Source of the DNA: CAZDUS01 sp964609375
GTDB lineage: Bacteria > Verrucomicrobiota > Kiritimatiellia > CAIKKV01 > CAITUY01
Reading direction: 5' to 3'
DNA: 13,892 nt
Assembly: GCA_964609375.1 (NCBI GenBank)
Contig: CAZSSA010000066.1
Span: 1 to 13,892, forward strand
The notes under the pieces were generated by a model. It worked only from the letters and a program-made list of their open reading frames with translations, was not told the DNA's origin and ran no database searches. Below are positions 1-8,385 of the stretch, one piece after another. The translations under genes and the position numbers were made by a program. Every line of letters starts with the position of its first letter. Positions within the stretch are counted from its first letter, which is position 1.

Positions 1-126
1 GGACTCCGCCGGTAATTCCAGAAAGGAAAACAACCTATCCCAAAGCCATCTCTCAACCGACCCAAAGGTAGGGCACCCTCTCCGAGGAAGCCGCCGCCCA
101 GTACTAGGGACGCTTCTTTTCCCCCC

Positions 127-155
127 GTGACAATCCATTCTCCTTTCATTACATT
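127..155 (+). promoter_or_regulatory. Weak candidate sigma70-type promoter for the methyltransferase remnant
   Basis: GTGACA (127-132) and TACATT (150-155) are separated by 17 bases. They match the -35 and -10 consensus only partly (5/6 and 4/6). The -10 box would lie just 7 bases before the ATG at 163, giving an almost leaderless message, and no Shine-Dalgarno sequence is visible. This could easily be chance. Confidence 0.2.
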
Positions 156-162
156 CTAGCCC

Positions 163-342
163 ATGTCACTTTCATGGAACGAAGTTCGGGACCGGGCCGT
201 CAAATTCTCACGCGACTGGTGCGGCGAGACCAGCGAACGGGCCGAAGCCAAAACCTTTTGGGATGAATTCTTCAACGTCTTCGGCCTCCAACGCCGTACC
301 GTCGCAGACAGACACCGGGTAGAATTCCTCTTCACCCAATAG
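163..342 (+). pseudogene. N-terminal fragment of an MmeI/type IIG-like DNA methyltransferase
   Basis: The 59-codon frame starts at ATG 163 and stops at TAG 340-342. Residues 1-47 (MSLSWNEVRDRAV…, …WDEFFNVFGLQRR) read like the extreme N-terminus of large type IIG/MmeI-like class I SAM-dependent DNA methyltransferases, proteins that are normally around 900 residues or more. The family resemblance stops after RRTVA (about base 306), and the last 12 codons look like random reading into other sequence. No SAM-binding or NPPF/NPPY motif is present, so no activity is possible. About 45 bases downstream an ORF6N remnant begins, so a recombination junction probably lies between 306 and 385. The family assignment is from recall of the N-terminal pattern only; the broken state is seen directly. 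Confidence 0.6.
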
Positions 343-386
343 GAACAACTCTCCGCCCCCCTGGTAGCGACGGCAAAACCGAAGAG

Positions 387-788
387 CGGCTGAATGAGCA
401 AGTCCGCCGCAACCCGAAACGCTTCCCGGAAGACTTTGTCTTTCAACTCACTCTTGAGGAAGCCCAGCGTTCAAGGTCGCAAATTGCGACCTTGAAGAGA
501 GGCCAGAATATCAAATATCTGCCTTACGCCTTCACCGAACACGGCGCGATCATGGCGGCAAACGTTTTACGATCCGAACGGGCCGAGGAAATGAGCGTAA
601 CCGTGGTACGGGCTTTCGTGAAACTCCGCCGCCTCGCCCTATCAGTCGAAGGGCTCGCCCGGAAAGTCGCAGCTCTTGAAAACAAGTACGATGCCAGCTT
701 CCAAGCCGTCTTCAACGCCATCCGCGAACTGATGAAGCCACCAACCCCGCCCCGCAAGCGCATCGGCTTCCACGCTGAAAACAACTGA
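387..788 (+). pseudogene. 5'-truncated ORF6N-domain protein (phage/mobile-element type)
   Basis: The reading frame is open from 267 to the TGA at 786-788, but recognisable protein begins near base 387 (RLNEQVRRNPKRFPEDFVFQ) and continues through YLPYAFTEHGAIMAANVL, AFVKLR, a coiled-coil-like ENKYDASFQAVFNAI and a basic C-terminal tail (RKRIGF). This order is typical of ORF6N-domain proteins, small putative DNA-binding proteins found in prophages and integrated elements, often about 160-190 residues. The first ~25 residues of the domain (…MLDxDLAxLYGV…) are missing. No ATG or GTG occurs in frame, and the only start of any kind is TTG 492, in the middle of the domain with no Shine-Dalgarno sequence. 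It is therefore called a remnant, although a product of 98 residues from TTG 492 cannot be excluded. Confidence 0.7.
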
Positions 789-925
789 TCGGGAGTATAT
801 AGATTGTGCGTCCCGTAGCGTCTAATGCTCTTTCCCCACTATACCATGGGGATCCTGTGCTGTGCTTTGTGCACCACCCGGCCTGCGGACTGTTCAATTA
901 GGCTGTGGCCGATGCGCTAGTCAGC

Positions 926-1504
926 TCAATGCACCATCTGCCACTGCTTGATGGCGTCGATCGGCCAAAGCAGCATGATGATATTGAGCGACAGGTTGTC
1001 CCGCACCCAAAATGCCAAACCAGCTTCAACCACCACGAATAGAACCAGTGACCACCGGAAGCCGGCATAACGGGCAATAACAACACCCATTACGCAACAC
1101 ACCACGTCGGACAAGGAATTCAAGACCGAGTCACCCTCATACCCGAGTCCAATGGTCGCTTCCCTGTAGCGCTGGATAATGAATGGCGCGTTTTCGGCCA
1201 CTTCCCAGGCTGCCTCAAGCGCCATCGCCAAGGCAAGCCGCCATGAAAACGGCATCCGCTTGAATAGCCACGCAAGTATCCAGAAAAAGGCCACCCCATG
1301 CAGCACATGGGTAAAACTGTACGGATCCAGGATATGCTGGGAGTTGTGGCTGCTCCAGATGTCGCCAGCCCAAAGGTTCCACTGTCCGCACGCACACCAC
1401 CAAATCCGCCCCAGCCACCGAAGCAGAAATACCATCGCCACCATGGTCAACGCCATCACCCACACCGGACCGCACCCGGCTCTCCATCGCTTCGGCATTT
1501 CCAT
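926..1504 (-). CDS. DUF2585 (UPF0314) family integral membrane protein
   Basis: This 192-residue protein of unknown function begins at ATG 1504 (an in-frame ATG at 1498 is the alternative). It is strongly hydrophobic, with about five membrane segments. Family-like signatures seen are CACGQWNLWAGDIWSSHNSQ followed by DPYSFTHVLHG (about residues 38-70), EAAWEVAENAPFIIQRYR (about 97-114), an Asp-Ser pair in GDSVLNSLSD, and the C-terminal RDNLSLNIIMLLWPIDAIK. These conserved polar stretches inside a membrane protein suggest an active site facing the membrane, but no reaction is known. Its start is only 12 bases after the fcl stop, so it is probably co-transcribed and translationally coupled with fcl. 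No good Shine-Dalgarno sequence is visible. Its place in a fucose/glycan cluster hints at a cell-envelope role (inference). Confidence 0.8.
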   Translation of the reverse strand: MEMPKRWRAGCGPVWVMALTMVAMVFLLRWLGRIWWCACGQWNLWAGDIWSSHNSQHILDPYSFTHVLHGVAFFWILAWLFKRMPFSWRLALAMALEAAWEVAENAPFIIQRYREATIGLGYEGDSVLNSLSDVVCCVMGVVIARYAGFRWSLVLFVVVEAGLAFWVRDNLSLNIIMLLWPIDAIKQWQMVH

Positions 1505-1516
1505 GTGGTCAACTTT

Positions 1517-2470
1517 TCAAATCCCGAGCCGGATGCGGTTCTGCTCATACCACGCAATCGTCTCCTTGAGCCCTGCCTCGAATGGCGTCGTGGACTTGAA
1601 TCCGAACTCCCGCTCCGCCTTGGTCGTATCCAGCTTGCGCCGCGGCTGCCCGTTGGGCTTCGTGGCATCCCAGCGAATCTCCCCTTTGAACCCCGTCAAC
1701 CGCGCCACCGTCTCGGTCAGATCCTTGATGGTAATTTCAAACGAACTGCCCAGATTGACCGGCTCGCTCTTATTGTAACGCTCACAGGCCAGCAGCATGC
1801 CGCGCGCCGCATCCTTCACATAAAGAAATTCACGGGTCGGCGTCCCATCACCCCAGGCCTCGATAGCGGCCGCCCCGCGCTCGCGCGCCTCAACGCACTT
1901 CTTGATTAGCGCCGGGATCACATGCGAACTGGAAGGATTGAAATTATCCCGCGGCCCGTACAAATTCACCGGCAACAGGAAAATGGAATTATAACCATAC
2001 TCCGCCCGGTACGCCTCGGACTGCACCAGCAGCATCTTCTTGGCCAACCCGTAGGGCGCATTCGTTTCCTCGGGATACCCATTCCACAAATCCTCCTCGC
2101 GGAAGGGAACCGGCGTGAACTTCGGATAAGCACAAATGGTGCCGGCCAACATGACTTTCGCCACGCCCGCCTTCCAGCATTCGTGCACCAACTGGACGCC
2201 CATCATCAGATTGTCGTAGAAGAATTCGCCCGGATGTTCTCGATTGGCCCCGATTCCTCCCACCTTGGCGGCCAGGTGAATCACCATGTTGGGTTTCGCA
2301 TCCGACAGCATGCGCCTGATATCCGCCACATCACGCAGATCATAATCCTCAATGTTTGGAATGAACACCGTGTGCGCCTTGCTCTCCTTGAGGGCCTCCA
2401 CCACAAACGACCCCAGGAACCCGGCGCCCCCGGTCACCACCACCCGCTTATCCGCCCAAAATGCATTCAT
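1517..2470 (-). CDS. fcl: GDP-L-fucose synthase (GDP-4-keto-6-deoxymannose epimerase/reductase)
   Basis: The 317-residue cytoplasmic SDR enzyme carries out the last step of de novo GDP-L-fucose synthesis: 3,5-epimerisation and NADPH reduction of GDP-4-keto-6-deoxymannose. The start is ATG 2470, with a strong AAGGGGGG about six bases upstream; an in-frame GTG at 2497 would lie over that site. Visible motifs are the dinucleotide-binding GGAGFLG (14-20), HLAAKVGGIGAN (65-76), GTICAYPK (110-117), YGLAK with Tyr140 and Lys144, and NLYGPRDNFNPSSSHVIP (169-186). Compared with E. coli GMER (Ser107/Cys109/His179), the expected Ser is Thr111, while Cys113 and His183 are kept. Length matches the family (about 310-325). 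It follows gmd after 113 bases and precedes the DUF2585 gene by 12. Co-location with gmd makes GDP-fucose the likely product; a related 6-deoxyhexulose reductase is the alternative. Confidence 0.9.
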   Translation of the reverse strand: MNAFWADKRVVVTGGAGFLGSFVVEALKESKAHTVFIPNIEDYDLRDVADIRRMLSDAKPNMVIHLAAKVGGIGANREHPGEFFYDNLMMGVQLVHECWKAGVAKVMLAGTICAYPKFTPVPFREEDLWNGYPEETNAPYGLAKKMLLVQSEAYRAEYGYNSIFLLPVNLYGPRDNFNPSSSHVIPALIKKCVEARERGAAAIEAWGDGTPTREFLYVKDAARGMLLACERYNKSEPVNLGSSFEITIKDLTETVARLTGFKGEIRWDATKPNGQPRRKLDTTKAEREFGFKSTTPFEAGLKETIAWYEQNRIRLGI

Positions 2471-2542
2471 GCAGCCCCCCTTCTTTTTGACACGCAATTT
2501 TCTCTTTCGCGCTTTTCGCGTGTTTCGTTGTTCACTCTTCCT

Positions 2543-2563
2543 GAACCCCGAACCCTGAACCCG
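2543..2563. repeat. Three tandem heptamers GAACCCN between gmd and fcl
   Basis: GAACCCC, GAACCCT and GAACCCG follow one another without spacing in the 113-base gmd-fcl spacer. The rest of this spacer is also low-complexity: an alternating ttcgcg/tttcg stretch (about 2507-2530) and a C-run near 2570-2582. The same style of degenerate heptamer array, with a different word, occurs before leuS (8190-8267). Confidence 0.7.
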
Positions 2564-2583
2564 CCGTCGCCCCCCCCACCCCC

Positions 2584-3609
2584 TTACCCCTTCCGCTTGC
2601 CGCTGAACGACGCCGCATGCGCCTCGCGCTCAGCCAGCTCCAGATCATATTCCGTCATCACCCGCGCCAGTTCCTTGAACGTAATGCGCGGTTTCCACCC
2701 CAGTTTTTTCCGGGCCTTGGAAGCATCGCCCAACAGGTAATCCACTTCGGCGGGACGATAAAACCGGGGATCAATCTTCACATAATCATGCCAGTCGAGC
2801 TTCAGGAGGCCAAACACTTCATCAAGGAATTGCGCCACACTGTAGGATTCACCCGTGGCCACCACATAATCATCCGGTTGCTCCTGCTGCAGCATGAGCC
2901 ACATCGCTTCCACATAATCACGGGCATGACCCCAGTCGCGCTTGGCATCCAGATTGCCAAGGAATAGATCCTTTTGCAGACCCGCCTTGATCCGGCCCGC
3001 CGCCCGCGTAATCTTGCGGGTTACAAAATTCTCACCCCGCCGCTCGCTCTCGTGGTTGAACAAAATCCCGTTGCTGGCGTGCATCCCGTAGGCCTCACGA
3101 TAGTTCACCGTCTGCCAGAACCCCGCCACCTTGGCCACGGCGTACGGACTGCGCGGATGGAACGGTGTGCTTTCGCCCTGCGGCGGCGGCGCCGCCCCGA
3201 ACATTTCCGACGACGACGCCTGGTAAAACCGCACTTTGTTCCCGGTGGATACATTATAATCGCGAATGGCTTCCAGCACCCGAAGCACGCCCAGTGCCGT
3301 CACATCCGCCGTGTATTCCGGCTGATCAAAGGAAATGCGGACATGCGATTGCGCGGCAAGGTTATATACCTCATCCGGTTGCGCCTTGGTCATCACATGG
3401 CGTAGCGAAGAACTATCCGCCAGATCACCATATTCCAAACGCAATGCCGCCCCCGGACGGGATTCCAACACATGGTCAATGCGGCTGCGGGATATTGAAC
3501 TCGATCGCCGGACAATACCGACAACGTCGTAACCCTTATCAAGCAGGAGTTCAGCCAAATAGGACCCATCTTGTCCCGTAATACCGGTAATCAATGCTTT
3601 TTTGCTCAT
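2584..3609 (-). CDS. gmd: GDP-mannose 4,6-dehydratase
   Basis: The 341-residue SDR enzyme converts GDP-D-mannose to GDP-4-keto-6-deoxy-D-mannose, the substrate of the neighbouring fcl product. Start is ATG 3609 (MSKKALITG…), chosen because the Rossmann motif begins at once and a G-rich stretch ending in AGGG lies just upstream; the frame extends 29 codons further but those residues are not family-like. Motifs: GITGQDG (9-15) for NADP, NLAAQSHV (83-90), SSSE (132-135) and YAVAK with Tyr156 and Lys160 as the catalytic set, NHESERRGENFVTRK (185-199) for the nucleotide sugar, RDWGHARDYVEAMW and RFYRPAEVD. These positions fall within one residue of E. coli Gmd Tyr157/Lys161. Length is normal to slightly short. 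Spacers of 108 and 113 bases separate it from its neighbours, yet all four genes share orientation. Confidence 0.95.
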   Translation of the reverse strand: MSKKALITGITGQDGSYLAELLLDKGYDVVGIVRRSSSISRSRIDHVLESRPGAALRLEYGDLADSSSLRHVMTKAQPDEVYNLAAQSHVRISFDQPEYTADVTALGVLRVLEAIRDYNVSTGNKVRFYQASSSEMFGAAPPPQGESTPFHPRSPYAVAKVAGFWQTVNYREAYGMHASNGILFNHESERRGENFVTRKITRAAGRIKAGLQKDLFLGNLDAKRDWGHARDYVEAMWLMLQQEQPDDYVVATGESYSVAQFLDEVFGLLKLDWHDYVKIDPRFYRPAEVDYLLGDASKARKKLGWKPRITFKELARVMTEYDLELAEREAHAASFSGKRKG

Positions 3610-3717
3610 ATACCCTGTCCCATCCCTTTCATCGTCTGCCTCCCGGAATCCACCTCTGTCGCCTCCCGACATGGACAGACCCCCGGAAAAGGTCACGACT
3701 GTAATCTCTATCTCTAT

Positions 3718-5790
3718 TCAGGAAAAGTCTTCTTTTTCGTTGCTTTTCCGCATCTGCTTCCATGGCAGCAGCGCCACGACCGCCGCCAATGCAACCACGG
3801 TCGACACTCCTAATACAGCCACAATCTGCAACGGCGTTTCATGCATCCACTCCGCCGCCACCACATATCCCACCGCGCAAAGCCCCAAGGGTAATGCCAC
3901 CATGAACCGGCGTTGCGCCACCTCGTACGTGAGCAATGCCGACAACAGTGTCAACGGCGCCAGCGCTAATACCATCCCCCGGAAGATCGGAATCAACGAA
4001 GGATCAGCTGTCTTCGCCAGCAGACGCAGGACAATCCCCGGGAATAGCAGGAAAAATCCACCCGTCACCGCCACAATCACCCCCATGAGCAACACTCCCT
4101 TGAGAAGGGTCCGCCCGCTGGCATACGATGTCTCTCCGCCGGACGCCACTTTGGGGAATAAAGCCGCCGCCACAGGCAGCGGCAGGAAAAAGACAATCCG
4201 GGCCACCATCGCCGCCTTGGCAAAGGCTCCCGCCTGCATGGCGTCGAAGTAGTGCTTCACGAGTACAACATCAGCGTTGCTCAATACCGCATACCCCGCA
4301 TAGGCGGCCATATACCCGCCCATATATCGCGCCGCCCCCTGCCACCTCAGCCTGTCATCCGTCTCACTGACATCCGCCAATGGCTCCACACCATCCGACG
4401 CTTCCCCCCTCCCGAGGAGGCGTCTGCATACCAGCACCCCCGCCACCGTTCCCGCCAGCATACAAAACCCGTGCACGGTCAATACCCCCACCGCCCCGGT
4501 CCCCGCCATAACCAGCCCGGCGCCCAACAACAGCCTTAACACGTTGGACCCGTTCCCAATGGCCGTCGCCCAACCAAACGACTGCACCCCCATCAGAATG
4601 CCGTTGGGTATCGAGGAATACACCATGACCACCGCGGTCGCCGCCACCACGTAGACCGGCATCAGATCGGTCAAATTGAAATAGGTTCCTATCGCCTGGC
4701 GCCCAAGCAGGATGGCCAGTAATAACGCCACCGATGGAAGAACCAGGGCCCTCATCATCTTGGCCATCAAGGTCCGCACCAGATCGGGACGCTGCCCCTG
4801 CATGAATCGCGCCGAGAAATGCGTCGCCATTCCACTTAACGCCCCCAGTGGCATGCTGGCCCCCATCATCAACCCAAGCATGGCGGCCATCACGCCGTAG
4901 TCAGGATTGGAAAGCATCCGCACCATGATGATCTGGAAAAACAGGTTGCAGATATTGCCAATCTGCGCGCCGATCATCAGCACCATACTATGAAACAACA
5001 GATGATCCCGCTCAATGCCGGCAGGATGGAATATCGGCCCCAGTGTCCGATCATAGAGGGATACCAGCCAATGGAACGGGGAATGAAGCAACCGTAACCT
5101 CGTCAACGCCAGCAGCATTTCCATCGAGGCCTGCGCCACCTGGACTTTTGACCCTTCGACATCCCGCCACACAGTCGGTATTTCCCGGATCCGCGCCCCG
5201 GATCGCCTTAACTGGAACAACAGATCCACATCAAACGCCCACTGGGTAATCCCGAGCGCTGGCAATACCTTCATCAATGCATCACGCCGGAACAGTTTTG
5301 CCCCGCACTGGGTATCCGTGAGCTTTAACCCGAAAAGCACCCGGGTGATCGAATTGAAAATCCTTGATGCCACCCGCCGGTCCAGCGGCTGACGCGGACT
5401 GACCTGGGCCCCCTTGCACCAGCGCGAGGCAATAATCCCGCCGGCATCCCCGATGGAGTCCATCAAGTCCTGGAACGCCTCCGGCGGCGTAGCGCCATCC
5501 GCATCCACAAAACCAACCCACGTTCCGCAAGCCTCGCGGAAGCCCAGAATCAAAGCCCCGCCTTTACCTATCGGCCTGGGCTCCACAAGGATTCGAAGCC
5601 CCGGGTAGGTCCGTCGGTAGCCCGCAACGACCCGATCCGTGCCATCCGTTGACCCATTGATAACAACAATAAATTCAACCTCATCCCCGTAACGCTTGAA
5701 AAAAAACGGGAGATAAGCATCGAGCATCTGCCCGATCCGGTGTTCTTCGTTGTGGGCGGGGACAATAATCGTTAACCGCATGGCGTGCAT
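3718..5790 (-). CDS. Fusion of a family 2 glycosyltransferase and a Wzx-like (MOP) flippase
   Basis: One uninterrupted 690-residue frame carries two functions. Residues 1-240 form a GT2 domain like dolichyl-phosphate glucosyl/mannosyltransferases (ALG5/DPM1 type): IIVPAHNEEHRIG (8-20), INGSTDGT (44-51), metal-binding VDADG (95-99), TDTQCGAKLF (158-167), WAFDVDLLF (184-192). This enzyme would charge a polyprenyl phosphate with a sugar. Residues ~264-675 hold about 12 hydrophobic segments with the spacing of polysaccharide flippases of the MOP superfamily (start …FFQIIMVRMLSNPDYG). A lipid-linked sugar made by the N-domain could be flipped by the C-domain; that is inference. Start is ATG 5790; ATG 5781 (MRLTII) is nearly as good. 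Translation extended to 5850 would run through a terminator and is rejected. It heads the minus-strand cluster with gmd and fcl. Confidence 0.85.
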   Translation of the reverse strand: MHAMRLTIIVPAHNEEHRIGQMLDAYLPFFFKRYGDEVEFIVVINGSTDGTDRVVAGYRRTYPGLRILVEPRPIGKGGALILGFREACGTWVGFVDADGATPPEAFQDLMDSIGDAGGIIASRWCKGAQVSPRQPLDRRVASRIFNSITRVLFGLKLTDTQCGAKLFRRDALMKVLPALGITQWAFDVDLLFQLRRSGARIREIPTVWRDVEGSKVQVAQASMEMLLALTRLRLLHSPFHWLVSLYDRTLGPIFHPAGIERDHLLFHSMVLMIGAQIGNICNLFFQIIMVRMLSNPDYGVMAAMLGLMMGASMPLGALSGMATHFSARFMQGQRPDLVRTLMAKMMRALVLPSVALLLAILLGRQAIGTYFNLTDLMPVYVVAATAVVMVYSSIPNGILMGVQSFGWATAIGNGSNVLRLLLGAGLVMAGTGAVGVLTVHGFCMLAGTVAGVLVCRRLLGRGEASDGVEPLADVSETDDRLRWQGAARYMGGYMAAYAGYAVLSNADVVLVKHYFDAMQAGAFAKAAMVARIVFFLPLPVAAALFPKVASGGETSYASGRTLLKGVLLMGVIVAVTGGFFLLFPGIVLRLLAKTADPSLIPIFRGMVLALAPLTLLSALLTYEVAQRRFMVALPLGLCAVGYVVAAEWMHETPLQIVAVLGVSTVVALAAVVALLPWKQMRKSNEKEDFS

Positions 5791-5815
5791 GATGCCAAAG
5801 CTGCCCCCCAATGAA

Positions 5816-5853
5816 CAAATAAATAAAAAGGCGCGCCGGTCTCCCGGCACGCC
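5816..5853 (-). terminator. Rho-independent terminator downstream of pckG
   Basis: Read on the minus strand, an 11-bp stem (arms 5843-5853 and 5828-5838, one mismatch, 4-base loop) is followed directly by a T-rich tail (CTTTTTATTTATTTGT). It lies 65 bases past the pckG stop. Its end is about 25-30 bases before the glycosyltransferase-flippase start, so the glycan cluster needs a separate promoter or readthrough. Confidence 0.85.
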
Positions 5854-5917
5854 TCACCTATGCATGTTACAGGCCAGCCCTGTGTGGCCGGCGAACGGGA
5901 CAGACCCCCCGCCCCGC

Positions 5918-7723
<1,806 letters not shown>

Positions 7724-7812
7724 GATATTCTCCTGTTAAGTGCGCCCTTCTCCTACTCACACCTTTCGTAACCAGCAAAGCCTGCGGCAAGCCGGCTCGA
7801 ATTTGGGGGCGC

Positions 7813-7841
7813 AGTCTAGGGATCAGACCGTTGAAAAACAA
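7813..7841 (-). promoter_or_regulatory. pckG: Candidate promoter for pckG
   Basis: On the minus strand TTGTTT (complement of 7836-7841) and TAGACT (complement of 7813-7818) are separated by 17 bases, giving a leader of about 80 bases before the pckG ATG. Matches are moderate (3/6 and 4/6), so this is a position-based guess. A plus-strand pair TTGAAA (7831-7836) / TAAGAT (7852-7857) overlaps it and could serve the divergent gene at 7925, but its spacer is only 15. Confidence 0.3.
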
Positions 7842-7871
7842 GCCCAAAAAGTAAGATTTTCCCTGAGTTAG

Positions 7872-7890
7872 AATCAGGACGCCCCTGATT
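7872..7890. promoter_or_regulatory. Perfect 7-bp dyad in the pckG/small-gene intergenic region
   Basis: AATCAGG (7872-7878) and CCTGATT (7884-7890) form a perfect inverted repeat with a 5-base centre, 34 bases before the ATG at 7925. It has no T-run, so an operator or RNA leader hairpin is more likely than a terminator. The role is unknown. Confidence 0.45.
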
Positions 7891-7924
7891 GCCAGAATGC
7901 CCTCTAAATCATAAAAGAACGACC

Positions 7925-8158
7925 ATGATAACGAGAGATTCCACTTTGATCACCAGTATGGCGTTGGCTCTTTTTTCCAGCATCGCTCAAGCAGCGCAGG
8001 AAGCCAACGCTCGTCAGTTAGCCTCGGGGGCAGGCGATCCGGCGAATCAATCTCATCCCATCCTCACCGTTATCATTCACACCATATTTATCATTATTGT
8101 AGTCAGTGTGGCCGCAACCCTCTTCTCCTCTTTCATCAATCCCCGCTCCAATCACTGA
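7925..8158 (+). CDS. Small secreted or membrane-anchored protein, unknown family
   Basis: The 77-residue product begins at ATG 7925 (a TTG at 7889 in the same frame would prepend 12 non-conserved-looking residues over the dyad). The N-terminus looks like a Sec signal peptide: a short polar start, a hydrophobic core around residues 8-18 (ITSMALALFSSIA) and an AQA-A cleavage candidate at about residues 19-22. A polar stretch rich in Ala, Asn and Ser follows, then a second hydrophobic segment (PILTVIIHTIFIIIVVSVAA, about 46-65) and a short basic tail. It may thus be a small type I membrane protein with about 25 residues outside. No family is recognised. The upstream AAAAGAACGACC gives a poor Shine-Dalgarno sequence. 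The gene stands alone between pckG (divergent) and leuS (same strand, 227 bases on). Confidence 0.6.
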   Translation: MITRDSTLITSMALALFSSIAQAAQEANARQLASGAGDPANQSHPILTVIIHTIFIIIVVSVAATLFSSFINPRSNH

Positions 8159-8166
8159 TAATCATT

Positions 8167-8266
8167 GGTCTCCCCTTCCCCCCTCCCCTGTCTAATGTCC
8201 AAGGTCTAAAGTCTAAGGTCTCCCCTTCCCCCCTCCCCTGTCTAATGTCCAAGGTCTAAAGTCTAA
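8167..8266. repeat. Perfect tandem duplication of a 50-bp unit
   Basis: Bases 8167-8216 and 8217-8266 are identical over all 50 positions. Each unit begins GGTCTCCCCTTCCCCCCTCC and ends in a run of degenerate heptamers (GTCTAAT, GTCCAAG, GTCTAAA, GTCTAAN). A third, diverged pyrimidine part follows to about 8308. The array starts nine bases after the stop of the small gene and ends about 50 bases before the leuS promoter. Confidence 0.97.
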
Positions 8267-8310
8267 CGTCTCCCCCTTCCCCCCTGCCCCCTTCCCCCCT
8301 CCTCCCGCTT
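8267..8310. repeat. Polypyrimidine (C/T) tract before leuS
   Basis: Nearly every base from 8267 to 8307 is C or T, built from CCCCCTT-like blocks that repeat with small variations. Such homopurine-homopyrimidine mirror-like tracts can form triplex DNA in supercoiled molecules (known in general); any role here is unproven. Confidence 0.8.
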
Positions 8311-8315
8311 CGCTG

Positions 8316-8343
8316 TTGAAACCTTGGCGTAAATCCTTATAGT
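8316..8343 (+). promoter_or_regulatory. leuS: Sigma70-type promoter of leuS
   Basis: TTGAAA (8316-8321) and TATAGT (8338-8343) are separated by 16 bases; each matches consensus in 5 of 6 positions. Transcription would start near 8350, giving a leader of about 35 bases before the GTG at 8386. It is the best promoter candidate in the window. Confidence 0.6.
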
Positions 8344-8345
8344 TA

Positions 8346-8380
8346 CCCACTTCGCCGCACAACAGCGCAAAGAAAGTGGG
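8346..8380 (+). promoter_or_regulatory. leuS: Inverted repeat in the leuS leader
   Basis: CCCACTT (8346-8352) pairs perfectly with AAGTGGG (8374-8380), enclosing 21 bases. The 3' arm covers the purine-rich sequence just before the GTG start, the only ribosome-binding candidate, so folding could lower translation of leuS. It is far too short for a T-box. Chance is possible. Confidence 0.4.
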
Positions 8381-8385
8381 CAACC

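Noticed and set aside
789..925. Spacer between the ORF6N remnant and the DUF2585 gene examined for RNA genes or terminators
   Set aside because: No stable stem with a T-run, no tRNA-like fold and no coding frame with family character was seen.
5790..5850. Translation start of the glycosyltransferase-flippase at 5850
   Set aside because: The added residues (MPGDRRAFLFICSLGG…) would be encoded by the pckG terminator stem and are not part of a GT2 domain, which begins at once after ATG 5790/5781.
3673..5909. The word GGACAGACCCCC present at 3673-3684 and 5898-5909, both in spacers of the minus-strand genes
   Set aside because: In a window of this size several pairs of identical 12-mers are expected by chance, and no longer match surrounds them. 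It could be a dispersed motif, but this window alone cannot show it.
8167..8266. The 50-bp repeats as a CRISPR array
   Set aside because: There are only two directly adjoining copies without spacers, the repeat content is low-complexity, and no cas gene is in the window.
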